Below are positions 1-10,309 of a DNA stretch of 64,000 nt, piece after piece. Position 1 is the stretch's first letter. Every line of letters begins with the position of its first letter. Origin of the DNA: Plantago ovata (lineage: Eukaryota; Streptophyta; Magnoliopsida; Lamiales; Plantaginaceae); assembly GCA_028274465.1 (NCBI GenBank), contig CM051456.1:92056753-92120752 (forward strand), written 5' to 3'. Below the pieces are notes generated by a model that did not search any database, was not told the origin of the DNA, and saw only the letters and a program-made list of their open reading frames with translations. The position numbers were made by a program, and so were the translations under genes.

Positions 1-2053
1 TACCTCGATTGACTTATACACATCCACATAAGCACTTATGTCAAGACAAGATAGTCTCTCGTAACTTTCTCTACCTGGACCTAGTCAGTGACGACGTAAT
101 GAAGCATGCTAAGATACGAATGGTTGTCCCCGTGCCTATGAAACTGAGGACTTACTGTTGTTCCACCATGTTAAGACTTTTCCTCAAAAGAGGTCGAACC
201 AGTACTGGTTCTCATCAAACGAAGGAGGGTTCCCTATAAAAGATAACTCTCCCCTATTCTACCCATATCACAAGTAAAGTCTTAAGCTATTCACCACTCC
301 CTGAATGGCAGGACGAGGGTGGTCTAGAACAGATGACACTTAAGACAAAAAAGATAAAAAAAAAAAAAAACAGGATTACAAATATTACAAGAATTGGAAA
401 AGACTCAACACTTTGCTAAACTGCTATTTGGCTTTCTTTTTTGGACCCTTCTTTGATTTTTTGGGGTCTTTTCTTTTTTTTTCTTTTTTTTTTCTTTCCA
501 GATTCTTTTTTCTTTTTCTCTTTTTTTCTGGAATTTTTCCTTTCCTTTTTATTCGATTTTTCTAGCCAGCAGTAGCATAACAAAAAGAGGAACAAAATGA
601 CACACACGACTTCTCCAAACCTATTCGAAAGAATAGGTTGGAGTACAAAATTTACGGAAAAAGAAAAATAAACTCACGTTACGAAAATGAAAAACAGAAA
701 CAAGTCTAATGATGGTGTAACCCCCTCCCCAACCCTATTCGGAAGAATAGGTTATAAACAAAGGATCACACAACCTCACACTATCTCCTTCCTAGGCATT
801 TAGCAATCTCAAAGCATGGTGAAGACTTGTTGCCTCTTAGGTACATAATTACTCGGGAAAACAACCATAAGACCCTAACATGCATCATCCTATTATAAAG
901 GCCTTCGTGAACCGCAGTAGAGGAAACACCACTAAGTGATGTCGAGACTACCATGCTTAACTAAGTGCAATACATAAATGTGACAAGCCAAGCGAGAAAA
1001 ACCTCAAACAAATTCATAGAGATGAAGCATACGATTAATGGCATAGTTGGTTGATCTACCCAATAAAAAAGTTCAAAAAATTCGGCAATAAACTCCATAT
1101 AAAACATGCAAGACTATCCTAAGATGAATGTAGTGAAATGCAACCTAAAAATCTAAGAAATCAGTAAACGTGCAAATGCAAATGCAAACGGATAAAGCAT
1201 GTGAGGTACTATACTCATCCTACCAATTCCAAGCTCCAAACTAACAACATCAGATCACTTAAATCCCATCCCCCCTCATGAAATTAACGCTAGTCCCTAG
1301 CAGTAAGAAAATGAGGAAATAAGATGTGATACTAGATGTTACCCCATGGTTTGGCCTCGGTCGGCTGAGTATGCTGCTTGTGAGTTATTGGGCCTGCTCT
1401 GGGAGCTTTATAGGTGGTTATCAGGTCTTCTGGTAAGCGTGGTAGTTTCAATTATGGCCCGGATAGGAACAACTCCTCACTTAGTATCATCATTGCCCGT
1501 ATGGCCTTCATTGTCACTACTGTCACGCACATCCTCACTAGTAGAGTTGTAGTGGCAGATAGAATTCTCAAGATTAGCCGCCGCTGTTATGGAATCCTCC
1601 ATCCTGAAGCCCTCCAATAGGATGTGAACTGTTGAAGGGGAAAGGGCAGTGGTATCAGGACCTCCCCCTCCAACGTTTTACACCACGAGAAGGTTTCAGT
1701 AAGCTGCTCGGATACTCAGAAGTCTTCTACCATTTTTTCCAATTTCGACCACATTCTCTACGGTGGATCCGACCGATATCTATATGATGCTCCCTTTAGA
1801 GGCAGGCAAGTGGCACCTCAACAAGGTGCTGGGTACCCATGTCATTATGTTTTGGAACCAAGCTAGCGCTTCGGAACCTTCTAGCCTCTTCGAACTCAAG
1901 ATTGAATCCATCGCGGCGAGAATCTCCCGGTGCCTTCCAGTTCACTCGAACTTTGCAGTCCTTGTGATGGAGCGCTGACGTAATAATGGTTTCTGTCCCT
2001 TCGGTGGTGCATGAATAGGCATAGGAGTCCTTACTCCAAGTGTACTCTAGCTG
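1..2053 (-). mobile_element. Element A: 3' internal fragment of a gag-only Athila-like retrotransposon
   Basis: The whole stretch matches, in reverse orientation, the internal 3' region of element D (about 26,950-29,000) and of G (58,013-60,060). It holds the purine-rich tract (as pyrimidines at about 440-560), two stem-loops at 618-639 and 734-751, and the 3' end of a conserved unknown ORF near 1796-2050. The LTR lies beyond the left window edge. At about 2050 the sequence jumps without a target duplication into SIRE polymerase sequence; GCT is shared at the join, so this is a rearrangement rather than a clean insertion. No polymerase sequence is present. Confidence 0.85.
1796..2050 (-). CDS. 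Conserved unrecognised ORF of the gag-only family, 5'-truncated
   Basis: On the minus strand this is an open frame ending in a TAA at 1796-1798. It corresponds to the C-terminal ~85 residues of the frame at 26,830-27,249 in element D and to the frame ending at 59,787 in G. All three end at the same relative position. Recognisable shared blocks are SYAYSCTTEGTE, SALHH, DCKVR and SASLVPKHNDMG. I do not recognise the family. The upstream part was lost at the join near 2050. It could be an env-like or captured segment; the sequence does not decide. Confidence 0.35.
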   Translation of the reverse strand, partial: LEYTWSKDSYAYSCTTEGTETIITSALHHKDCKVRVNWKAPGDSRRDGFNLEFEEARRFRSASLVPKHNDMGTQHLVEVPLACL

Positions 2054-3085
2054 GAAAATGGTTTCAAGAAAGGTGAAGTTGACAAAACTTTATTTACCAT
2101 GAACCATAATGGTAAAATTCTCTTAGTTCAAATTTATGTGGATGACATAATTTTTGGATCTAAGGACAAGGAACTTTGTGATGATTTTGCCAAACTCATG
2201 ACAAATAAGTTTGAAATGAGTATGATGGGAAAATTGAATTACTTCCTAGGATTGCAAGTCAAGCAACTCAAAGATGGAATATTCATAAATCAAGCAAAGT
2301 ATGCGAAAGAAATGCTCATAAAGTTTAGGATCAAAGAGGATGAGAAACCTGAAAAGATCCCTATGAGTGTTGGTACCAAATTGGGCTATACTAAAGAGGA
2401 CAAAAGTGTTGAAGAACACAAGTATAGGAAGCTCATTGGTTCCTTGTTGTATCTAACAACAAGTAGACCTGACATTCAGTATGCTGTTTGTGTGTGTGCA
2501 AGATTCCAATCTGATCCAAGAGAATCACACTACAAAAAGGCAATCAAGATACTGAAATATGTTAAAGGTACAGTCAATGTTGGATTATGGTATCCTAAAG
2601 ATTCTGGACTTGAATTGGTTGGTTATTCTGATGCTGATCATGGAGGATCAACTCTTGATAGAAAAAGTACCTCTGGAACTTGTCAGTTTTTGGGTACTAG
2701 ATTAATATCATGGTTCAGCAAGAAGCAAACCTGTGTTGCCAATTCATCTACTGAATCTGAATACATTGCAGCTGGTTGTTGCACAGCTCAAATCCTATGG
2801 ATTCAGCAACAATTAAGAGATTATGGTATTTATGCAAAGAAAACACCCATCTTTTGTGATAATACAAGTGCTATTGCAATCACGCAAAATCCTAAGTTTC
2901 ACTCTAGGACTAAGCACATTGATATTAGACATCATTTCATTAGAGATCATGTGGAAAAAGGTGATATTGAGGTCGTGAAAGTAGGCACTGATAATCAGCT
3001 TGCTGATATCTTTACCAAGCCCCTACCGGATAATAGGTTCGCAATGCTAAGGTATAACCTTGGATTGATTGAACTACCTCAATAA
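2054..3085 (+). pseudogene. SIRE polymerase, partial: RT C-terminus and RNase H
   Basis: The frame is open from 2099 to the TAA at 3085. It starts inside the RT palm with the YVDD catalytic motif ([11 protein letters not shown]) and runs through the copia RT tail into RNase H. The RNase H part shows the YSDADHGG, STESEYIAAGCC, FCDNTSAIAI and KHIDIRHHFIRDHV blocks typical of Ty1/copia. It ends in a canonical copia C-terminus (LADIFTKPL). The N-terminal RT fingers, integrase, protease and gag are missing because the element is cut at 2053. Despite that it has no internal stop. The same protein ends at 31,012 in S+ and at 10,310 in S-. Confidence 0.9.
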
Positions 3086-3091
3086 AGGATG

Positions 3092-3450
3092 CAATTGGCA
3101 GAATGCTGAAACAGGTATTCAGCAAGCCAAAGTCACTGATTTCTTCTAAGAAATGATAGGTCACTACATGTTTGCTGAAACAGGCATTCAGCAAGTAATT
3201 CCTTCAAAACGGGTATTTGTTAGGAAACTTAATCACTTGCTGAGACAGACACTCAGTAAGTGAAAGAAGCTTAAGGATTGCTGAGACAGGCACTCAGACA
3301 ATCAAAGATGCTGAAACAGCTATTCAAGTATCAAATGAATTTTCTGGGACGGGAACTCAGAAAAAGAGAAAAGCTCATCTCTCAGATTTTACCAAAGGAT
3401 GTCTCAAGTACAAAAGAATTTACTGATACGGGAAATCAGAAATATCTTTT
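3092..3450 (+). repeat. Hairpin array after pol (copy in C1)
   Basis: Eight short inverted repeats follow the polymerase stop. Seven share the pattern CTGA-N-(ACRGGNA-like loop)-N'-TCAG with differing outer stems; the eighth has a stem of only AAA/TTT around ACGGGTA. The clearest is at 3234-3262, a ten-pair stem CACTTGCTGA/TCAGTAAGTG with one G-U pair. The same array occurs in S+ (31,022-31,391) and S- (9,924-10,291), with base changes on both sides of stems. See findings. Confidence 0.75.
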
Positions 3451-3827
3451 AAACTTAAGAAATTATGAGATATCTAAGTAAGGGGGAACTTTCAGCAAGT
3501 ATCTAGGTTGTTAATTCAAACTCGCTGAAAAGATTCTTGTCTATTTCAGCAAGCAATCTATCTCTTAAAACTCGGTAAAATCAATTTGTGACGTTAAACT
3601 GGCACAGATAAACTCGCAATAATCATGACAAGAAATTCAATCGTGGCCATTGATTAAAAGGAGTTACTTATCTAACGGCTAACAAAACAAAGAGAGAGAG
3701 TGCTCTGACGGTTTTAGTTAGTGGGCCACTACGCATTCAATGCAAAGGCTCCACTAACTCCAGTGTTTCTCTGTTTTACCCTTGCTGGGATCTCAAATCG
3801 ATTGAGTTTCTCACACACCAGAGACAC

Positions 3828-3835
3828 TATATAAA
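3828..3835 (+). promoter_or_regulatory. TATA box upstream of env-like ORF (C1)
   Basis: TATATAAA sits 135 nt before the ATG at 3971. The identical box and spacing are found in S+ at 31,776-31,783, and the box also survives in S- at 9,481-9,488. It is inside the element and far from any LTR. Promoter function is inferred. Confidence 0.5.
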
Positions 3836-3970
3836 GAAGGAGTTAGAGAAATGACAAAATTCTTTAACTCACATTTCCTTTCTCTGCAAATTTTAGTCTG
3901 AATCTACTGTACCTCCGGTCAAAAAGCAAACTATCTCTTTTCGTACACATTCTCTTGCTCTATAAAAGAA

Positions 3971-4167
3971 ATGGCTCCCAAGAGACAGTCTTCTAAGTCC
4001 TCAAAGTGGTCAAAGGTTGACAGTGCTGAAACACGCACTGCTCCGGTGACTACTCCGGCCACAAACACAACGAAAGTTGTGTTGAAAAACGACCGCATTT
4101 CTGAAAAACCTATGCCTCCTTCATATCTTGACACTGCAAAGTGTGAGATGTTGATGCAATGGGGAGG
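3971..4167 (+). pseudogene. SIRE env-like ORF, first 66 codons
   Basis: Starts MAPKRQSSKSSK and stays nearly identical to the first 66 codons of the 1,599-codon ORF at 31,919 in S+. It is cut by the terminal TGATGAACG of element B at 4168, after which the apparent frame only reads retrotransposon LTR. It is basic and serine-rich, with no signal peptide visible. The position after RNase H is where SIRE elements carry their env-like gene. Confidence 0.8.
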
Positions 4168-4309
4168 TGATGAACGCGGATGTCGTGCTCCAAATTCAAG
4201 CAAATAAATTTGTAATTAGCCAAGGCAATCCACAACTACAACGAAAACTGTAGTGTAGCAGTAGAATGACTCGAGTGTCGTTCTCTCAGGACTATAACTA
4301 GCTTTAACT
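4168..4309 (-). repeat. Truncated 3' LTR of element B
   Basis: Matches the first ~142 bp of the LTR at 5861 (on the plus strand, from TGATGAACGCGGATG to the AACTAGCTTTA block) and then changes abruptly to internal sequence. About 1.2 kb of LTR is missing. Confidence 0.85.
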
Positions 4310-5433
4310 AAGTCATGTCGAGACTACCATGCTTAACTAAGTGCAATACATAAATGTGACAAGCCAAGCGAGAAAAACCTCAAACAAATTCATAGAGATG
4401 AAGCATACGATTAATGGCATAGCTAGTTGATCTACCCAATAAAAAAGTTCAAAAAATTCGGCAATAAACTCCATAAAAAACATGCAAGACTATCCTAGGA
4501 TGAATGTAGTGAATGCAACCTAAAAAATCTAAGAAAGTAGTAAACGTGCAAATGCAAATGCAGACGGATAAAGCATGCGAGGTACTATACTCATCCTACC
4601 AATACCAAGCTCCAAACTAACAACATCAGATCACTTAAATCCCATCCCCCCTCATGAAATTAACGCTAGTCCCTAGCAGTAAGAAAATGAGGAAATAAGA
4701 TGTGATACTAGATGTTACCCCATGGTTTGGCCTCGGTCGGCTGAGTATGCTGCTTGTGATTTATTGGGCCTCCTCTGTGAGCTTTATAGGGTGTCATCAG
4801 TTCTTCAGGTAGGTGCGGTAGTTTCATTTTTAGGCCGGACAGGAACAACTCCTCTATCAGAATCATCATTGCCCGTATGGCCTTCATTGTCACTACTATC
4901 ACCATCATCATCGCCAGTAGAGTTGTAGTGGCAGGTAGAATCCTTAAGATTAGCCGCCGATGTTATGGAATCCTCCATCCTGTAGCCCTCCAATAGGATG
5001 TGAACTGTTGAAGGGGAAAGGGCAGTGGTATCAGGACCTCCCCCTCCAACGTTTTACACCACGAGAAGGTTAAAGTAGGCTGCTCGGATACTCAGAAGTC
5101 TTCTACCTTTTTCTCCAATTTCGACCACATTCTCTACGATCGATCCGACCGATGTCTATATGATGCTCACTTTAGAGGCAGGCAAGGCGCACCCCAACAA
5201 GGTGCTGAGTACCCATGTCATTATGTTTTGGAACCAAGCTAGCGCTTCGGAACCTTCTAGCAACTGCGAACTCAAGATTGAATCCGTCGCGGCGAGAATG
5301 TCCCGGTGCCTTCTAGTTCACTCGAACTTTGCAGTCCTTGTGATGGAGCGCTGACGTAATAATGGTTTCTGTCCCTTCGGTGGTGCATGAATAGGCATAG
5401 GAGTCCTTACTCCAGGTGTACTCTAGCTCCTCC
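4310..5433 (-). other. Gag-only family 3' internal region within element B
   Basis: Reverse-orientation match to 26,990-28,080 of D and to 58,935-60,050 of G. It includes the conserved unknown ORF region, here broken by a stop in the AACTAG of the CKVRVN block, and a short acidic frame on the minus strand at 4805-4993. The 3'-most purine tract and stem-loops of other copies were removed by the deletion at 4309/4310. Confidence 0.75.
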
Positions 5434-5436
5434 TCT

Positions 5437-5609
5437 TAGGACCTGATGAAGCTTATTGGATTCATATCCTCTCCTTCTTCGAACCTTGGTATCCTTCTCA
5501 CTATGGTGCTGGTTACCTCGTACCCTGATAACTCTTCTTCCAAGTATATAGCTGACCCCCTCCTGACTTGTGAGAACGTCGGTGTCAAGCGGGCTTTTAA
5601 GGTCGTCAT
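5437..5609 (-). pseudogene. Start of an H-type Athila gag, truncated
   Basis: From the ATG at 5609 (minus strand) the sequence tracks the first ~57 codons of the gag of element H (starting at 55,204), including the EEELSGYEVTSTIVRRIPRFEEG stretch in slightly altered form. It breaks off near 5434-5440, where CCTCTT is shared between this gag and the gag-only 3' region. Everything after it (the rest of gag and all of pol) is missing. Confidence 0.75.
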
Positions 5610-5839
5610 ACCTGGAAATCTGTATCAGGAGTAACTCAAAACTAAAAATTAGCCTTGTTAGAAATTTCAAAAATCGAGAATATTTCTAGATATCGAATAC
5701 TACTAAGACTAGGAAAGGAGAATTAGAAACAGACTAGGGGAGCAGTATCAGAGAGAGATTAAATAGGAAAACAAAAACTAATAGAATTAGGAATTGAATC
5801 TGAAAATATAAACAAATTAAACAGAAAAAAGGAGTATAT

Positions 5840-5857
5840 TCCCCGGCAACGGCGCCA
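5840..5857 (-). other. Primer binding site, tRNA-Asp type
   Basis: Reads TGGCGCCGTTGCCGGGGA on the minus strand, the exact complement of the 3' end of plant tRNA-Asp. It lies 3 nt inside the LTR boundary at 5861. This is the standard Athila-type primer site. Confidence 0.9.
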
Positions 5858-5860
5858 ATT

Positions 5861-7169
5861 TGATGAACGCGGATGTCGTGCTCCGAATTCAAGCAAATAA
5901 ATTTGTAATTAGCCAAAGGCAATCCACAACTACAACAAAAACCGTAGTGTAGCAGTAGAATGACTCGAGTGTCGTTCTCTCAGGACTATAACTAGCTTTA
6001 TCTATTTAACAAGAGAATATAAAACAGCAGACAGATAGCAAAAGGGGGTTTCTAGCAGATAATGGAGATTGGTGATAGTATGGTCCTTCTTAACATAACG
6101 GGTCGATAATCATGCATAAATTCCTCGGTCTTGCATAGAGATCTTTGAATCAATCTAGTGTCCTGTTGCAAATATTAAGCACTACGAAGATAATTGGTCT
6201 GACAAGTCAATCACTATTGTCCTAATGTGTTCCGTAACTATTCAACACTACGAAGATAATTGGTCTGATGGTCGACAAGTGTCCAATCATGCATAATAAT
6301 TAATACAACATACGAGAATTTAGGCTGTGCCTGATCAACGAAATAAAGCAATGACACGGAGTATAATGCGCGATATAGCCATTAGCATGATTATCTTCCC
6401 TTCGCTAAGAATTCACATACTACCACCAACGATAAGTTTAGCTACTCATAATAGGCATGCAATCAACAGAAATCATAGAAGAAAACATGTTGAAAGAATA
6501 TAATAAAATAAGTAGAATAAAACTGTAAGATACAAAGTTACCGAAGTTTGTCAATCTCCGGATGATTGCGATCCTACGAGCTCCAAACTGCTATGAAAAA
6601 GTATCCCCTAAGCTACGGACCCCAGAACAGGCTCTGGAAGTCCCTACCTAAAACTACAGAGAGAGGTGAGAAAGTAGGTCTCGAAAGATATGATTTCGGA
6701 GAAAACTGAGCAACTATATATAGGCTTCGAATTACCACGGGGCGGTTCGCCCCACACGCCCGGCGGTTCGCCCGGTGTGGGGCGGTTCGCCCCAGCTCCG
6801 CGACGGTTCGCCTGGCGCTTTTTTCGCGGAATTCCGCGTTTTCGACGCGTTTTTGGATTTCTTCCCCTTTTCGGACTCGGTTTCTGACTTCTAGTAGCCT
6901 TCTAACCTCCAGATTCGGCCCCTAGACTCCAAATCCTATCCGGAAACCTTCAGATACTCCAAATAGGCTTCTGGAACACCAATTCCTTGTCAACTTCAAT
7001 ATAATTGCCCGGAAATCTTCGAATTTCAACCAAAACCTGTAAAATAAAATCTAAAGGGAAACGTGACACTATTCTAATAAAATGCATTAAAATATAGCTA
7101 AATTAACATAGAGGATAGCTAAAATAGGTGAAAAAGACTCGAATGAAAGTGTAAAATACACATTCATCA
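5861..7169 (-). repeat. 5' LTR of element B
   Basis: A 1,309-bp LTR from TGATGAACG to CATTCATCA on the plus strand, matching the LTRs of D, E, G and H. On the minus strand it has a TATATATAG box (around 6715-6722) preceded by a GC block at 6739-6810 with four copies of a CGGTTCGCC-type unit. Its outer end is of the ACGCGGATGTCGTGCTCCG type seen in D and G, not the CCGGAATTTGTCG type of H. Confidence 0.9.
6739..6810 (-). promoter_or_regulatory. GC-hairpin block next to the LTR TATA box (element B)
   Basis: Four imperfect copies of a unit with core GGGCGAACCGCC (element sense), which can fold as a GGGGCG/CGCCCC hairpin. They stand directly upstream of the TATATATAG of this LTR. Copy number differs between LTRs in the window: two in H and E, three and four in the two LTRs of D, four here and in G. 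Confidence 0.55.
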
Positions 7170-9425
7170 GCGGCATGGGACTTTCGGTAATTCTTTCGTT
7201 TTTCAACACAATTTTTGTAAGAAAATACGGTCAGAGTTACCCCTAGGGTACGTAGCGGAATTTCAAAAATTTTCTTAACATACAGGTTAATTGATTATGT
7301 ATATGCCATATATATTTAAACACGTCAATTAGAAGACTTACAGTACTCCAAAAGCAAGCACAGCTTCCAAGTCTTCGTAATAATCCGGTGTATCTTCTCC
7401 TTCGTCGAAGTCGAAGATATCTGCAATGCTTTGATTATGTGCAAGACAATAAAAGTCAGTTTCCAGCTCCTAGAACCTGAACCTTGGTATCCACGGATGA
7501 ACAGCCTATCGGAAAGAATGCTAGGATATTCTTTGTGTGGCCAAGAAGATGGGGCGGCGGTTTTCCTCCGGTGAGAGGGGTGGCGCGCGTGGCTAGTATG
7601 GAGAGGTAGGGGAGAGCTTTTATTTTCTCTAAGAAAACTAGTAGAATAACTCTATGAAAGTCTATTCAACTGTGTATTAAAAGCTCTCTAATAGTCTACT
7701 ATATATAGTAGTCAATAGAAGCCTAATGAATAATCAATTAGACATCATAAAGAAATAAGAATCTAATTCTTATCGCACTAGGAAACCAATTCAAGTCTAG
7801 ATTCATTCCCAATCAAGTTAGAACTCAATCAGGAAAATCTAACTTATCCCTTGAACTTCTAATAGAGGAAGGAGTCGAACTCCTTCCCCTACTCCATCTC
7901 GCGCGCGCGCGCGTCCCATGGGAGATAGGTGGGTCCCGATTTTGGAACCCACTTATAGTTCTAAGGCAATTCAAACTCCAAGTAGATTTTTCCCATGTGC
8001 ATATATTAATTCTAAATTAACATATCCTTTCAAATCAAACCTCTATTATATTTCTAAAATATAATCTTTAATTGTATTTACATAAAATACAACTAATCAG
8101 CCAATTCAATTAATAATTCCAAATCATTAATTGAGCCAAAAAATATTATAATTAATTCCAAATCAATTATAATCCATCAATCACAATTAATTCCAAATCA
8201 AATGCAATTCCATATTCAAGGATATTCGGATAAGCTGAATCACCACATAGTGTGATCCATAGGGCCTCATTGTATTAAGCAAGTCCTAGACTAGGCAAAA
8301 TGGAATTCCTAGACGGTTCCATTTTGCAATATTAATACATGAGGATGTTTGAGAGGTTTCTCAAAGCAAACCCTTTCGTTGCGAAGTTTGTTGCGCTCAA
8401 CGCGGCGATGGTAACGTCCCTTCATCTGACTGACTCGAATGCATCTAGGATCGATGAAGTGTCTATCCCAATAATACATCCACGGGCGTCTTCAGTGAGT
8501 TGCATGGTGAATCCTATATCTATTATGGCTATCATAATAATATTGATACGCTGGCCAGCGGTTTTACCAATCACAACTATCAACAACTATGAGCAGTGCT
8601 CTCCTGTGCTACACATGAGAGATGAATCCTTCACAGAAACACTTATCATCCCCATTTGTATGTAGCCATAATCGTGGATCGTGTCTTGGGTCAACTGCTT
8701 ATTCAGAGCTGACATAGACGGGTCCACCAAGGATATGGGGCAACAAATGTGATGATAAAGTCATGTAAGTCCAAAGGACGACTGGCATCACTTCGACAAC
8801 TTACCGGTTCCCATAGACACTTCGGTGTAGAGTATACATCGATGGGAGTGTCCGGTGGGTACTTCCATTGTTCGGTAATCACCCTTCGAACAACTGTGCG
8901 CAGTTATGGGAACGTTTCTTGATTGTCCAACAATCCGTTCCGTGGTCGTGGGATCGGCTCACACTTGCTCCAACAACTATAACCTCCACGCATACTAGTC
9001 TCAGCTGGTTCATTCAGACCCCTACATCCGAGATGAACCTCGACTAGGGAGAGTTTGGGATAGATGATAACTCACATAGCTCCCACTATCTGTGTGATCG
9101 GTCATCTATCCGAGGGGACAAGTTTAATATCAATACAGACAGGAATAGAGATCTGACATGCTGCATGTCTGGTGTAATATAAATATGAAAGCGATACTCA
9201 ATAGTCAAACAACAAACATATATTATATTACGTTGACCTGTGTAATAGTACATATATGTCCTCTATAAGGGATGCATGCCCTTAATAAGGACTGTCTCTA
9301 GGAAATATACACTATCAATTTTCACTGTGTTGGTTGCCGGAATTTCAACCGGAGTTTTGCTTTTCCCAGCACTATCAGCTTTGGACGATTTTGAGGTCTT
9401 GGAGGACTGTCTCTTTGGAGCAATT
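7170..9425 (-). pseudogene. S- env-like ORF start, split by a solo LTR
   Basis: The codons lie at 9318-9425 and 7170-7215, with T1 between them. Joined across T1 they correspond to the first ~50 codons of the ORF at 31,919. The initiator is ATT here instead of ATG (9423-9425). The sequence ends at the CATTCATCA terminus of element B. It is non-functional. Confidence 0.75.
7216..9317 (-). mobile_element. Element T1: solo LTR of the second copia family
   Basis: A complete LTR, TGTAAGAAAATAC to ACACTATCA on the plus strand (TGATAG...CTTACA in element sense). It is flanked by perfect 5-bp duplications ATTTT at 7211-7215 and 9318-9322, with no internal domain. It is homologous over its length to the T2 LTR at 39,719-41,808. 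The target was the env-like start of S-. Solo LTRs form by recombination between the two LTRs of an inserted element. Frames inside it run antisense to the element and recur in all copies; I treat them as non-coding. Confidence 0.92.
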
Positions 9426-9480
9426 TCTTATATAGAAAGGAAATGTGAGTTAAATAATTTTGTCTTTCTCTAACTCTTTG

Positions 9481-9488
9481 TTTATATA
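9481..9488 (-). promoter_or_regulatory. TATA box upstream of env-like ORF (S-)
   Basis: TATATAAA on the minus strand, in the position equivalent to 31,776-31,783 of S+. The leader to the former start is only ~56 nt here because of small deletions. Confidence 0.4.
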
Positions 9489-9923
9489 GTATCTCTGTTG
9501 TGCAAGAAGCTCAACGGTTTTGAGTTCTCAGCAAGGGTAAAACAGAGATTCATCTGCGTTAGTGGAGCCTTTGCATTAAATGCGTAGTGGTCCACTAACA
9601 AAAACCGTCAGAGCACACTTTCTCTTTGTGATATCAACCGTTAGATTAAAAACTGCTTTAAATCAATCGTCACGATTGTATTTCATGTCATAATTAACAG
9701 CGAGTTTATCTGTGCCATGATTAACGTCACAAATTGATTTTACCTTGATTCACGGGATTTGATCCTTTTTACCACAGCGCTAATTGCTTGCTGAAGTAAA
9801 TGAGAATCTTTTCAGCGATTTTGGACAAATTGACTTTGGCACTTACCTTTTAGGTAACAAGCCTTGTATTTGCTGAAAGTTCCCCCTTAATCAAATATCT
9901 CATATTTCTTTAAGTTAAAAGAC

Positions 9924-10291
9924 ATTTCTGAGTTCCCGTCTCAGCAAATTCTTTTTATATTGAGATATCTTTTGGTGAAATCCGAGAAGTGTTCTAGCTC
10001 TTTGCTGAGTTCCCGTCTCAGGTTTTTCCTTTGATACTTGAATACCTGTTTCAGTATCTTTGATTGTTTGAATACCCGTTTCAGCAATCTTTAAAGTTTT
10101 TCTCTTACTGAGTGCCCGTCTCAGCAAGTGATCAAGTTTCCTAACAAATACCCGTTTTGAAGAAATTACTTGCTGAATGCATGTTTCAGCAATCATGTAG
10201 TGAACTATCATTTCTTTTTAGAAGAAATCAGTGGAAGGAACTTTATATATGTAAGCATACTTTGACTTGCTGAATGTCTGTTTCAGCAATC
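9924..10291 (-). repeat. Hairpin array after pol (S- copy)
   Basis: Seven stem-loops built on CTGA-N-loop-N'-TCAG, plus a weak ACGGGTA stem, lie between the RNase H stop and the env-like start. Loops in element sense include ACAGACA, ACATGCA, ACGGGTA, ACGGGCA, ACAGGTA and ACGGGAA. The pair closing the loop is A-T or G-C but stays complementary. Outer stems (GATAC/GTATC, GATTG/CAATC, ATTT/AAAT) match the equivalent hairpins in S+ and C1. Confidence 0.75.
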
Positions 10292-10309
10292 TGCCAATTG
10301 TATCTCTTA

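Larger units (their letters stand above)
2054..4167 (+). mobile_element. Element C1: SIRE-type copia fragment (RT end to env-like start)
   Basis: A plus-strand piece of the same SIRE family as S+ and S-. In order it holds the end of reverse transcriptase, RNase H, the post-pol hairpin array, a TATA box and the first 66 codons of the env-like ORF. Both ends are broken: the left joins element A near 2053, and the right is cut exactly where the terminal TGATGAACG of element B begins at 4168. No SIRE LTR is attached. Confidence 0.9.
4168..7169 (-). mobile_element. Element B: internally deleted, chimeric Athila-like element
   Basis: Minus-strand element with terminal TGATGAACG and CATTCATCA ends. 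Going right to left it has a full 5' LTR (5861-7169), a tRNA-Asp primer site (5840-5857), a leader and the first ~57 codons of an H-type gag (about 5437-5609), then a jump to the 3' internal region of the gag-only family (4310-5433). It finishes with only ~142 bp of 3' LTR (4168-4309). Flanks are GGAGG on the left and GCGGC on the right, so no target duplication is present. Left and right neighbours are two different SIRE copies in opposite orientation. Confidence 0.85.

Noticed and set aside
1346-1552. A recurring frame beginning MVWPRSAEYAACELLG (also near 4,722, 27,493 and 59,337)
   Set aside because: It is antisense to the gag-only element in all four copies and overlaps the sense-strand acidic frame; repetition is explained by element copies.
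8339-8665. An open frame recurring at 8,339, 13,256 and 40,826
   Set aside because: It lies antisense inside the LTR of the T family. It recurs only because the LTR recurs, and its length differs between copies.
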